A DNA stretch of 5,704 bases from Acidobacteriota bacterium (GCA_003224785.1 QHZV01000126.1:1-5704), one strand, 5' to 3'; positions 1-5,363 are shown, counted from the first letter of the stretch. Notes: generated by a model not told the origin, from the letters alone. Numbers and translations are program-made.

Positions 1-458
1 AAGATGACGACATTCATGCGCTCGGGGTTCTTCACGGGCGACGGCGTTCCAGCGTAATATTTCACTGGCCGCACGCAGCAGTAGAGGTCGAGCACCTGGC
101 GCAAAGTAACATTCAGAGAGCGAATACCGCCGCCCACAGGAGTTGTGAGAGGTCCCTTAATGCCTACTCGAAATTCCTGGAGAGCGGCGATCGAGTCCTG
201 GGGAAGCCAATCGTTAAATTTGGCTTTGGCTTTTTCGCCGGCAAAAATCTCATACCACACCACGCGGCGCTTGCCGCGGTAAGCCTTCTCTACGGCGGCA
301 TCGAACACGCGTGCAGAGGCTTTCCAGATGTCGCGGCCCGTGCCGTCGCCTTCGATGAAGGGAATGATGGGATTGCTCGGAACCTGGATATGGCCCGATT
401 GATAGGTGATGCGCGCGCCGTCGGTTGGAATCGGCGCACCATTGTATGAGCCCGGCAT
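1..458 (-). CDS. icd: NADP-dependent isocitrate dehydrogenase, N-terminal part (runs off left edge)
   Basis: Oxidative decarboxylation of isocitrate to 2-oxoglutarate with NADP in the TCA cycle; cytosolic and homodimeric in the Escherichia-type family. The 152 complete residues visible match the start of that family: a short variable leader, [13 protein letters not shown] at about 29-41, [11 protein letters not shown] at 67-77, and the substrate-loop block [17 protein letters not shown] at 101-117, followed by [21 protein letters not shown]. The serine in GGGIRSLNV (residue 114) is the counterpart of E. coli Ser113, the isocitrate-binding residue phosphorylated by AceK; N116, R120 and R130 correspond to other substrate-binding residues. 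Whether AceK exists here cannot be seen. The start is ATG at 456-458, preceded on the minus strand by GGGAGG five bases upstream. The C-terminal two-thirds lies outside the window. It is transcribed divergently from the 611-1030 gene. Family assignment is secure. Confidence 0.96.
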   Translation of the reverse strand, partial: MPGSYNGAPIPTDGARITYQSGHIQVPSNPIIPFIEGDGTGRDIWKASARVFDAAVEKAYRGKRRVVWYEIFAGEKAKAKFNDWLPQDSIAALQEFRVGIKGPLTTPVGGGIRSLNVTLRQVLDLYCCVRPVKYYAGTPSPVKNPERMNVVI

Positions 459-463
459 GAATG

Positions 464-469
464 CCTCCC
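464..469 (-). promoter_or_regulatory. Shine-Dalgarno site of icd
   Basis: On the minus strand GGGAGG lies five bases before the ATG at 456-458. It fixes the icd start; the neighbouring genes at 611 and 4008 lack such a site. Confidence 0.7.
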
Positions 470-486
470 GCTGAATGAGAACAAGA

Positions 487-492
487 ATTATA
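487..492 (-). promoter_or_regulatory. Likely -10 box of the icd promoter
   Basis: The minus strand reads a perfect TATAAT here, 28 bases before the icd ATG, which would give a leader of about 20 nt containing the GGGAGG ribosome site. No good -35 is seen 16-18 bases upstream (510-516 reads roughly TAAAGCC on the minus strand, part of a heptamer array), so the promoter may be weak or activator-dependent. The call rests on the -10 and its position. Confidence 0.45.
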
Positions 493-513
493 AATGCTTC
501 CGGGCGGCGGGCT

Positions 514-548
514 TTAGGCGTCAGAAATAAGGCTTCAGGCTTCACGCC
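514..548 (+). repeat. Heptamer array 1: five 7-nt units, consensus TYAGNNN
   Basis: Read in 7-nt steps from 514 the units are TTAGGCG, TCAGAAA, TAAGGCT, TCAGGCT and TCACGCC. In another phase, GGCTTCA is repeated exactly twice at 531-544. The array fills the centre of the divergent icd/unknown intergenic region, between the icd -10 and the -35 of the 611 gene. The unit resembles those of the arrays at 4018-4045 and 5393-5420. Degeneracy makes this the weakest of the three arrays. Confidence 0.5.
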
Positions 549-576
549 AAGTGTGACCTGTGATTTCTTTTCCTGC

Positions 577-604
577 TTGAAACAAAAGTTGCTCAACGTA
601 CAAT
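577..604 (+). promoter_or_regulatory. Sigma70-type promoter of the 611-1030 gene, giving a probably leaderless mRNA
   Basis: TTGAAA (577-582), a 16-bp spacer and TACAAT (599-604) match the housekeeping consensus at five of six positions in each box. Transcription would start 6-7 bases after the -10, at about 610-611, which is the A of the ATG. No Shine-Dalgarno sequence exists in the few bases between, and an in-frame TGA at 578-580 blocks any upstream start. The transcript is therefore predicted to have no leader. Confidence 0.6.
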
Positions 605-610
605 CTGACG

Positions 611-1030
611 ATGCTTCGCGTATGGGCACTCGCAATTTTCTGCTTGGTGACTGCTAATCTTCGGGCGCAGCAACCTGCGGCGGCGGGCAAGATCGAAGTC
701 CCCGCTGCTCCGGCGCCACAACACGGCTTCTGGGACCGCAAGAACGTTCTGCTTTTCTCGGGCGTCGCCGTTTTTCGCGGCCTCGACTACGCCTCGACTC
801 GCAACATGCTGGCCCGCGGGCGAGAAGAAGTTCTTCTCCCTGACGACGTGGTGAATAACACTGCGGGATTCGCCAGCCTTGAAGCCGCGGCTGTGATGAC
901 GTCAGTGGGAATCTCTTACATTTTTCACCGGACCGGGCATCACAAGCTGGAGCGATGGGTCTCGATCGGACACATTGGGGTTACGGGATTCGGAGTGGCG
1001 AGGAATTATTCGTTGAAGTCGGCGTATTGA
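611..1030 (+). CDS. Small exported or membrane protein of unknown function (139 aa)
   Basis: I do not recognise the family. Residues 1-19 look like a Sec signal peptide or N-terminal anchor, with a hydrophobic core ([12 protein letters not shown]) and a possible cleavage after LRA at 19. A proline/alanine-rich linker covers 20-38. The rest has three moderately hydrophobic stretches: about 45-58, 85-105 ([21 protein letters not shown]) and 116-130, each long enough to touch or cross a membrane. Between them lie polar segments rich in Arg and His, including [14 protein letters not shown] and [11 protein letters not shown]. There are no catalytic-looking motifs and only one cysteine (residue 11, in the leader). 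The start is ATG 611; an in-frame stop at 578 excludes a longer protein, and the promoter implies leaderless initiation. It is transcribed divergently from icd and ends 87 bp short of the convergent glnE. Reality as a gene is well supported by the signal-like leader and promoter; function is unknown. Confidence 0.8.
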   Translation: MLRVWALAIFCLVTANLRAQQPAAAGKIEVPAAPAPQHGFWDRKNVLLFSGVAVFRGLDYASTRNMLARGREEVLLPDDVVNNTAGFASLEAAAVMTSVGISYIFHRTGHHKLERWVSIGHIGVTGFGVARNYSLKSAY

Positions 1031-1117
1031 ACCTCTGTCTGTTTGTGCAGGTGAACGGCGAAAGCAGAGATGGAATCAGTAGTTGCGAGCAACGTTTCTA
1101 TGGAACTGGGACTTTCT

Positions 1118-2056
1118 TTACATGACCACCCGCTCGTAAATGTTTCTAACCTCCGCAAACGTGCGCAGTAGCTCATGCTCGAGCCCGTTTGGAAATTCCC
1201 GGTGCAGAATCTGAGCCGTTAGCGTCTCGATAGCTTGCCGCGGATGTTCGGCGGCGGGGAGCCATCGATTATTTCTGCCGACCACCAATCGCAAAACGTG
1301 CTCGACGGTGCGTGCAAGCTCGGCTGCGTGGTCCAGGATGGCGGCATCTTTCTTGTCGAGCTTTTCTGCGGCCACGCAGCGCCAGAGCCGATCACGGAGG
1401 GTGCCGGTGTTTGACCGAATTTTGTGTTTCACGAGCAGGAAGCTGGAGAGAAAATCCACGTCGTAGAGCGCGCCGGCTGAGGTCCGGATGCTTTTCTCAG
1501 GAGCACTGGCATCCTGAAGACGCTGCCGCATCTCGCGGACTGCAACCGCGAATCCATCGTGTTGCGCAAAGCGACTGAATAGACTTTCCGTTACGGCAAA
1601 CCCACGACGGCCCAGGTCCGCGCTTCCGGCGATGTGGCGCAGTTTGGTATAGGTCAAAGCTTCCCAGGACTGGGCTTCGTTCGAAAAGTACGTTTCCAGT
1701 TGCTGTGGCGTGACCAGCAGCTCACCTTCAGCACCATGCGGACGCAAGCGCGCATCCACAGGAAACACCATCCCATCCTGCGTGTAAGCGGCGAGTGTCT
1801 GCATGATCTGCTCGGCAGATTTTGTCAGTGCGAGACGATCTCCGGCAGGATCGCACACGAAGAGAAGATCGGCATCAGAAAGCAGGTCGAATTCCCTGCT
1901 TCCAAGACGTCCAAGCGCCAGGATTGCCAGTCCACGCGGGCTTCCCGCAATCCCGAATGCGGCAGAGATCGCCGCTTCGGCGGCTGAAGTAGTTTCTGCG
2001 AATGATGAATAGATAGGCCGCAACTCTGCGATGTCGCGAGCTCCGGCGGCAAACAT
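1118..2056 (-). CDS. glnE: Glutamine synthetase adenylyltransferase GlnE, C-terminal fragment after frameshift
   Basis: This is the adenylyltransferase half of GlnE, which transfers AMP from ATP to a tyrosine of glutamine synthetase and inactivates it when glutamine is high. From the ATG at 2056 there are 312 residues, but GlnE-like sequence in this frame continues upstream to about 2188 (FDLLPPLLGED ... LRRHFRHRMF) with no start codon and no ribosome site, so 2056 is probably an internal methionine. Visible features: nucleotidyltransferase signature LGRLGSREFDLLSDADLLF at 48-66 with the metal-binding pair D61/D63; third acidic residue in VDARLRPHGAEGELL (D101); SWEALTYTKLRHIAG at 130-144; and a degenerate version of the GG-x-x-DIEF motif, SAGALYDVDF, at 193-202. 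The E. coli C-terminal lobe has GKLGG and EGGITDIEF at these places, so this lobe is divergent although the acidic triad is kept. Joined to the N-terminal part it gives a 963-residue protein, normal for GlnE. The stop is TAA at 1118-1120. Confidence 0.85.
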   Translation of the reverse strand: MFAAGARDIAELRPIYSSFAETTSAAEAAISAAFGIAGSPRGLAILALGRLGSREFDLLSDADLLFVCDPAGDRLALTKSAEQIMQTLAAYTQDGMVFPVDARLRPHGAEGELLVTPQQLETYFSNEAQSWEALTYTKLRHIAGSADLGRRGFAVTESLFSRFAQHDGFAVAVREMRQRLQDASAPEKSIRTSAGALYDVDFLSSFLLVKHKIRSNTGTLRDRLWRCVAAEKLDKKDAAILDHAAELARTVEHVLRLVVGRNNRWLPAAEHPRQAIETLTAQILHREFPNGLEHELLRTFAEVRNIYERVVM

Positions 2057-4008
2057 GCGGTGGCGGAAGTGCCGGCGTAGTAGCGCAATTTTGTCTGCCG
2101 GGTTCGCGGTAGAGTTCGAAATGTAGGCGAAGACCGCATCGCCGCTAGCAAATTGGTCTTCTCCGAGCAGTGGCGGCAGCAGATCAAACGCGCCAGTATT
2201 TCGGTCAAATATTCACTGCTCTCGAAAATCCTCACCGATCTGGCGATCGCACGCTGGTGACGCAGAATAAGCCGGTAACGCTCGGAGCTTCCATAACCCG
2301 AACCTAAAAAGCGGAGCAGGTTCTTTCTGCCGGTGGCGCTTAAGCCTTCGCCTTCGAACACCCGCGAAAGATCTGGCGCATCTTCGGCCAATCGCTCCCG
2401 AAGCTGCTGGGGCGAGGGATCGAGAACCGAGCCTTCCGCCTGCGCACGAAGTTGGAAGTCTCCCTGCGGAGTCGGAAAATTGCTGCTTGCCTGCTGCTGA
2501 TAGATAACCCGCTGATAGATTGCCGAAACTGCCTCCATCCGCTCCTTTACCGCTGAGGTGAGGTCAACGAGTTGATGCGCAGGCGTAAGCCCAGCCATTG
2601 CACGCTGCAGAATTGCCGATTCCTCAGGGGACCGCGGGAGTCGATGTGTCTGTTGCCCGCGCTGTAATTGCAGCCGGTGTTCGAGATGGCGCAGAAAGGT
2701 GTATGCGGAGTTGAGCTCATGAAAATCGTGTCCGCTGATGTGGCGCTTATCGTGAAGCTTTTGTAACGAAAAGAGCGTGCCGCCGGAGCGCAGCCAGGGT
2801 TCGCGGCCTCCATAAACGCGTTGCAGACACTGCACGAGGAATTCAATGTCGCGGATTCCACCACGATCAATTTTGACGTCGAGAGATTCGTGTCTTTCGG
2901 CGGCAGCTTGCCGGCGGCGCTTGCGGTCTATCTTTTCGCGGGCGACCAGCGCTGTTTTGATGGCGGCAAAGTTGATTTCTTCGCTATAAACCTGGGGCTG
3001 AACACGGCGGATGAAGGCACGCGCTAGTTGGATATCCCCTGCCGAGTGCCGAACTTTGATCAGGGCCTGGCGCTCCCAATCGTGGGCGGTCTCGGCATAA
3101 TAGCGCAAGGCATTGGAGAGACCGATCGCGAGTTCACCTTCGTTGCCCTGCGGCCGCAAGCGGAGATCAATGCGGAATACGGCGCCTTCCGCAGTCGGCC
3201 GCGAGAGGATTTCGGTGACTTGCTGCGCCAATCGAACGAAATACTCACGATTTGAAATTGGCGCAGTGGCCGGCTCCGCGCCATCTCCGTATAGGTAGAG
3301 CAAATCAATATCTGAGCTGTAGTTGAGTTCGTTGCCGCCTAGCTTGCCCAACGAAAGCACGGCAAAGGGCGTGTTTAGGGCACGGCCGTCGGCATCCAGA
3401 CGTTGGGGTAAGCCGAAACGGTGCTGCATTGCGCTCTCGGCTTCACGGAAAGCTTCTTCAATCAAGACGTCGCTGAGGGCCGAAATTTCGGCGGTAGTCT
3501 CCGCCAACGGAGCAATTCTAAGCACATCGCGAAGCATGATTCGTACATACTCGCGCCTTCTGAATCGGGCAAGTAGAAGCGAGTTGTCGCGCTCGAAAGA
3601 GCGGGAACGAAAACGGGCCAGGGCTTCCGAGAATTCTTCGTGCGAAAAGCTGCGATCAAGTTTCTTCTCGCGTAAAAACGTGTGCAACAGATCGGTGTTC
3701 TGGACCAGGGTTTCACCGAGATAGCGGCTGTGGCCAAAAACCGCGATGGCGTAATGGGCCAGAAACTGATGGGTTTCAAGCAAGCGAACTGTTTCGGCCG
3801 AACTCTCACTTACCAGCCGCTCAAACAGCAACAAGGAGGAATCCGGATCAGGAGATTCGGCGAGTAGGGCGGGCAGCGCACCTGAAAGCGCCGGAGATAA
3901 TCGGGCAGTAACTCGGTCAAGGCTCAGGTGCGCTGCCGCGGCATCTTGAAAGGGAATGCCCTCGAATCGGCGGGTTTCGGAGGACGGAGATGTTTCGGAA
4001 GATGGCAT
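1825..4008 (-). CDS. glnE: Glutamine synthetase adenylyltransferase / adenylyl-removing enzyme GlnE, N-terminal part (frameshifted at about 2188)
   Basis: GlnE controls glutamine synthetase by adenylylation and deadenylylation under PII signalling; this portion holds the adenylyl-removing half. In order: a variable leader; helical region with HYAIAVFGHSRYLGETLVQNTDLL at 85-108; RRREYVRIMLRDV at 150-162; nucleotidyltransferase signature SLGKLGGNELNYSSDIDLLY at 219-238 (D233, D235); FRIDLRLRPQGNEGELA at 278-294 with D281; HDWERQALIKVR at 309-320; KIDRGGIRDIEFLVQ at 379-393; and the helical linker HLEHRLQLQRGQQTHRLP at 441-458. Homology holds to SEYLTEILAR, residue 607. After that the frame is wrong for GlnE, and residues 608-727 are readthrough that overlaps the C-terminal ORF. 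The start is ATG 4006-4008, with an in-frame TGA 9 bases upstream inside a heptamer repeat, so no longer start exists; there is no Shine-Dalgarno site. Intact glnE would span 4008-1118. The break may be a real mutation or a base-calling error. Confidence 0.9.
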   Translation of the reverse strand: MPSSETSPSSETRRFEGIPFQDAAAAHLSLDRVTARLSPALSGALPALLAESPDPDSSLLLFERLVSESSAETVRLLETHQFLAHYAIAVFGHSRYLGETLVQNTDLLHTFLREKKLDRSFSHEEFSEALARFRSRSFERDNSLLLARFRRREYVRIMLRDVLRIAPLAETTAEISALSDVLIEEAFREAESAMQHRFGLPQRLDADGRALNTPFAVLSLGKLGGNELNYSSDIDLLYLYGDGAEPATAPISNREYFVRLAQQVTEILSRPTAEGAVFRIDLRLRPQGNEGELAIGLSNALRYYAETAHDWERQALIKVRHSAGDIQLARAFIRRVQPQVYSEEINFAAIKTALVAREKIDRKRRRQAAAERHESLDVKIDRGGIRDIEFLVQCLQRVYGGREPWLRSGGTLFSLQKLHDKRHISGHDFHELNSAYTFLRHLEHRLQLQRGQQTHRLPRSPEESAILQRAMAGLTPAHQLVDLTSAVKERMEAVSAIYQRVIYQQQASSNFPTPQGDFQLRAQAEGSVLDPSPQQLRERLAEDAPDLSRVFEGEGLSATGRKNLLRFLGSGYGSSERYRLILRHQRAIARSVRIFESSEYLTEILARLICCRHCSEKTNLLAAMRSSPTFRTLPRTRQTKLRYYAGTSATACLPPELATSQSCGLSIHHSQKLLQPPKRRSLPHSGLREARVDWQSWRLDVLEAGNSTCFLMPIFSSCAILPEIVSH
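2186..2193 (-). other. glnE: Position of the glnE frameshift (-1 / lost base)
   Basis: On the minus strand the upstream frame reads CTG GCG CGT TTG ATC (L A R L I) and the downstream GlnE frame reads TTT GAT CTG CTG (F D L L). Restoring one base after CGT (2188-2190) gives EILAR then FDLLPPLLGED and a continuous 963-residue GlnE. The local bases do not form the X XXY YYZ heptamer of programmed -1 sites. The total length 4008-1118 is one short of a multiple of three, consistent with a single lost base. Confidence 0.8.
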
Positions 4009-4017
4009 GAGGAGCGT

Positions 4018-4045
4018 TCAGCACTCAGCAATCAGCATTCAGTCA
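4018..4045 (+). repeat. Heptamer array 2: four 7-nt units (TCAGNNN) immediately upstream of glnE
   Basis: Units are TCAGCAC, TCAGCAA, TCAGCAT and TCAGTCA, in exact 7-nt register. The array ends only 9 bases before the glnE ATG, so it would be in the glnE leader. On the glnE-sense strand it reads as GCTGA repeats, one of which supplies the in-frame TGA that limits the start. Confidence 0.75.
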
Positions 4046-4091
4046 AGCAAGGCTGGGTGTAGCCTAATCTGTCAATATATCTGAGTGCTGA
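4018..4091. repeat. Inverted repeat with nested hairpin in the glnE leader
   Basis: TCAGCACTCAG at 4018-4028 is perfectly complementary to CTGAGTGCTGA at 4081-4091 (11 bp). Between them AGGCT (4050-4054) and AGCCT (4061-4065) form a second 5-bp stem with a 6-nt loop. The right arm belongs to a short heptamer series on the opposite strand (TCAGCAC, TCAGATA, 4078-4091), so two heptamer arrays face each other. There is no T-tract, so it is not a typical terminator. It starts 7 bases after the stop of the upstream exported-protein gene and ends 9 bases before glnE. It may be a small REP-like palindromic element or a leader structure. Confidence 0.6.
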
Positions 4092-4098
4092 CTGCTCT

Positions 4099-4653
4099 CT
4101 ACCACCTTCGAGTGCCGAAGTACTTGCGGACGCCAATCGTGTTGTAACGTCCCCAAGGGCCGTTTGGCCCCAAATCGGCCGCACCCAGATTACGGTCGCG
4201 GGCGCCGAAGCGATCGAAGAGGAAGTGCTGGGTGACTCGCGCTTCGAAACCTTTTCCCAGATAGATAGCCGCGCCCCAGGAGTGCTCGAGACCGATTGCG
4301 TCAAATGACCAGGTGTAAAGCGTTTGAGGAAGGTTCTTTCCGAACAGGAAGCGTGGCTCGCCGTAGAGCATGAAGCGGCGGAAGGGTCCGCGACCAAATG
4401 GGCGAACTTCCAATATTCCAGAGAGCATGTAGCGGGCGAAGGCATTACATGGCGCGTTCACGCCGCCGAAGTTGCCGGCGTCAGCGCGACAGAGGTTCGG
4501 ATCAATTTCGTTATGGGGAGGCGCAATATCAAATTGAGCGTAGCCCCAGAGAGTGTCTGACGGCAGGAACATGCGATCGGCAGGCTTGGCCTGCTGGGCC
4601 TGTGATCCGGCGAACAGCCCGAGAATTACGAACAGCAAGGAAATCTTTTTCAT
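4099..4653 (-). CDS. Exported protein of unknown family, probably a small outer-membrane beta-barrel (184 aa)
   Basis: I do not recognise the family. The first 19 residues are a textbook Sec signal peptide: MKK, a hydrophobic core (ISLLFVILGLFAG) and a likely cleavage after GSQA. The mature chain is rich in aromatic residues and in alternating polar/hydrophobic stretches typical of beta-strands: LWGYAQFDIA (35-44), FARYMLSGILEVRPF (72-86), RRFMLYGEPRFLFG (92-105), a run of strands from YTWSFDAI to QHFLFDRF (113-149), and RYNTIGVRKYFG (169-180), ending in Trp as barrel proteins often end in an aromatic residue. Two cysteines (C55, C69) could form a disulfide in an extracellular loop. Start choice: GGAGG lies five bases before ATG 4653, but only two before the in-frame TTG at 4656, so ATG is preferred. 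It precedes glnE by 90 bp on the same strand; co-transcription is possible but not shown. The barrel reading is inference from composition. Confidence 0.85.
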   Translation of the reverse strand: MKKISLLFVILGLFAGSQAQQAKPADRMFLPSDTLWGYAQFDIAPPHNEIDPNLCRADAGNFGGVNAPCNAFARYMLSGILEVRPFGRGPFRRFMLYGEPRFLFGKNLPQTLYTWSFDAIGLEHSWGAAIYLGKGFEARVTQHFLFDRFGARDRNLGAADLGPNGPWGRYNTIGVRKYFGTRRW

Positions 4654-4742
4654 CAACCCCTCCGCGCGAGATGGTTTTACGAGAAGTGTTCGGCGAGCAA
4701 ACGGTGGAATTCAGAGTCCGAATTGTATCCCACCGCGTTTGA

Positions 4743-4771
4743 TTGAGAGCTTTTCTACGGAAAACCATAAT
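4743..4771 (+). promoter_or_regulatory. Sigma70-type promoter of the 4898-5227 gene
   Basis: TTGAGA (4743-4748), an exact 17-bp spacer and CATAAT (4766-4771) match the consensus at five of six positions in each box. The predicted transcript start near 4778 leaves a long leader of about 120 nt before the ATG at 4898. Confidence 0.6.
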
Positions 4772-4784
4772 TTGAGCGGTTAAT

Positions 4785-4802
4785 TCTCCAACAACTTGGA
4801 GA
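4785..4802 (+). repeat. 7-bp hairpin at the 5' end of the 4898 gene leader
   Basis: TCTCCAA, loop CAAC, TTGGAGA is a perfect stem-loop starting within about 10 nt of the predicted transcript start. This position suits a 5'-end mRNA-stabilising hairpin or a protein-binding palindrome; no T-tract follows, so it is not a terminator. Confidence 0.5.
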
Positions 4803-4897
4803 GAAGCCCCTGTGAAAGAACCGTAAGTGCCACATAATCAGAGTGTCAGTTTGGCGAGGCTATTGCTCTGACAAGCCACAAGGAGTAACAAACAAAA

Positions 4898-5227
4898 ATG
4901 GGACAGGAAATTTCAGTCTCGTACCAAGCGGTGAAGAGCAAGGTATATCGGTTGATTGACAGCCTGGTGGAAGATGCCAAGTCAGAGGGTGACGTCCAGG
5001 AATCGGTGAAGCGGTGGTGGAGTCATATTCATCCGGCGGACCGCCCCATTGCACGGAAGCACCTGCTCTCCGTACTTTCGAAATCGAATGCGACGCTTGA
5101 GGCCATCTCCGGGGGACTTACCGATCTTCAGGACTTCGAGATTCACCAGGTGCGCCCAAGCAACCTGACCCGCCTTGCCGCCCTGCCGAACGAAGCTTCC
5201 GTCCAGAGAATGAAAGCGTCCATGTAA
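4898..5227 (+). CDS. Hypothetical soluble protein (109 aa)
   Basis: I do not recognise this protein. It has no signal peptide, membrane segment or cysteine, so it is probably cytosolic. It appears mostly helical: an amphipathic segment at 8-28 (SYQAVKSKVYRLIDSLVEDAK), a second at 32-43 ending in the tryptophan pair W40/W41, then the motif SHIHPADRPIARKHLLSVL at 42-60, which would be the first place to look for conservation. The C-terminal 30 residues are polar and less ordered. AGGAG at 4881-4885 lies 12 bases before the ATG, longer than usual but the only plausible ribosome site. The gene has its own promoter, a roughly 120-nt leader and its own intrinsic terminator, so it is a monocistronic unit convergent with glnA. 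Closeness to glnA and glnE does not by itself show a nitrogen role. Expression signals support a real gene; function is unknown. Confidence 0.8.
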   Translation: MGQEISVSYQAVKSKVYRLIDSLVEDAKSEGDVQESVKRWWSHIHPADRPIARKHLLSVLSKSNATLEAISGGLTDLQDFEIHQVRPSNLTRLAALPNEASVQRMKASM

Positions 5228-5250
5228 CTCCGGACAATTTTGGAATAAAG

Positions 5251-5281
5251 GCCCGGCGCGAGCGTCGGGCTTTTCGCTTTT
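5251..5281 (+). terminator. Intrinsic terminator of the 4898-5227 gene
   Basis: GCCCGGCG, loop CGAG, CGTCGGGC gives an 8-bp stem (one G-U pair) at 5251-5270, followed by TTTTCGCTTTT. It lies 23 bases after the stop codon. Confidence 0.85.
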
Positions 5282-5296
5282 GAGCTGTACCTAAAT

Positions 5297-5339
5297 GCCG
5301 GACTATCGTCCCTTCGTAAGGAGAACGGGAGAGTCTGGC
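5297..5339. repeat. Imperfect inverted repeat between the two convergent terminators
   Basis: GCCGGACT (5297-5304) pairs with AGTCTGGC (5332-5339) with one G-U pair, and CCTT (5311-5314) with AAGG (5318-5321) forms an inner stem. The surrounding 5282-5363 has no ORF or promoter I can support. It may be a chance structure or the remnant of a small RNA or repeat. Confidence 0.3.
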
Positions 5340-5363
5340 GAATGGGAACATCAAGCAGGCAGG

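Larger units (their letters stand above)
4657..4897. other. Divergent intergenic region with promoters and a structured leader
   Basis: This 241-bp gap separates the minus-strand exported-protein gene from the plus-strand 109-residue gene. It holds the plus-strand promoter at 4743-4771 and hairpin-forming leader sequences. On the minus strand TACAAT (4722-4727) could be the -10 of the exported-protein gene, though no convincing -35 accompanies it. Confidence 0.5.

Noticed and set aside
1082..1093. GTTGC-GA-GCAAC as a terminator between the 611 gene and glnE
   Set aside because: The stem is only four to five pairs, the loop is very tight and no T-run follows on either strand.
1634..1987. Plus-strand 117-codon open frame opposite the GlnE C-terminal lobe
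   Set aside because: It is antisense to the nucleotidyltransferase motif region and has no recognisable features; a shadow frame.
2186..2193. Programmed -1 ribosomal frameshifting in glnE
   Set aside because: The junction GCG CGT TTG ATC has no X XXY YYZ slippery heptamer and no obvious downstream hairpin, so a lost base is more likely.
3323..3724. Plus-strand 133-codon open frame opposite glnE
   Set aside because: It lies entirely antisense to well-conserved GlnE coding sequence, has Arg/Ser-rich low-complexity translation and no ribosome site; a shadow frame.
4047..4075. Consensus -35 TTGACA (minus strand, 4070-4075) as a glnE promoter
   Set aside because: The hexamer is perfect, but at 16-18 bp spacing the minus strand reads GCCTTG, CCTTGC or CTTGCT, none resembling a -10 box, so a promoter is not supported.
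4398..4742. Plus-strand 114-codon open frame over the exported-protein gene
   Set aside because: It overlaps a gene with a clear signal peptide and ribosome site on the other strand; the translation is Arg-rich and unstructured.
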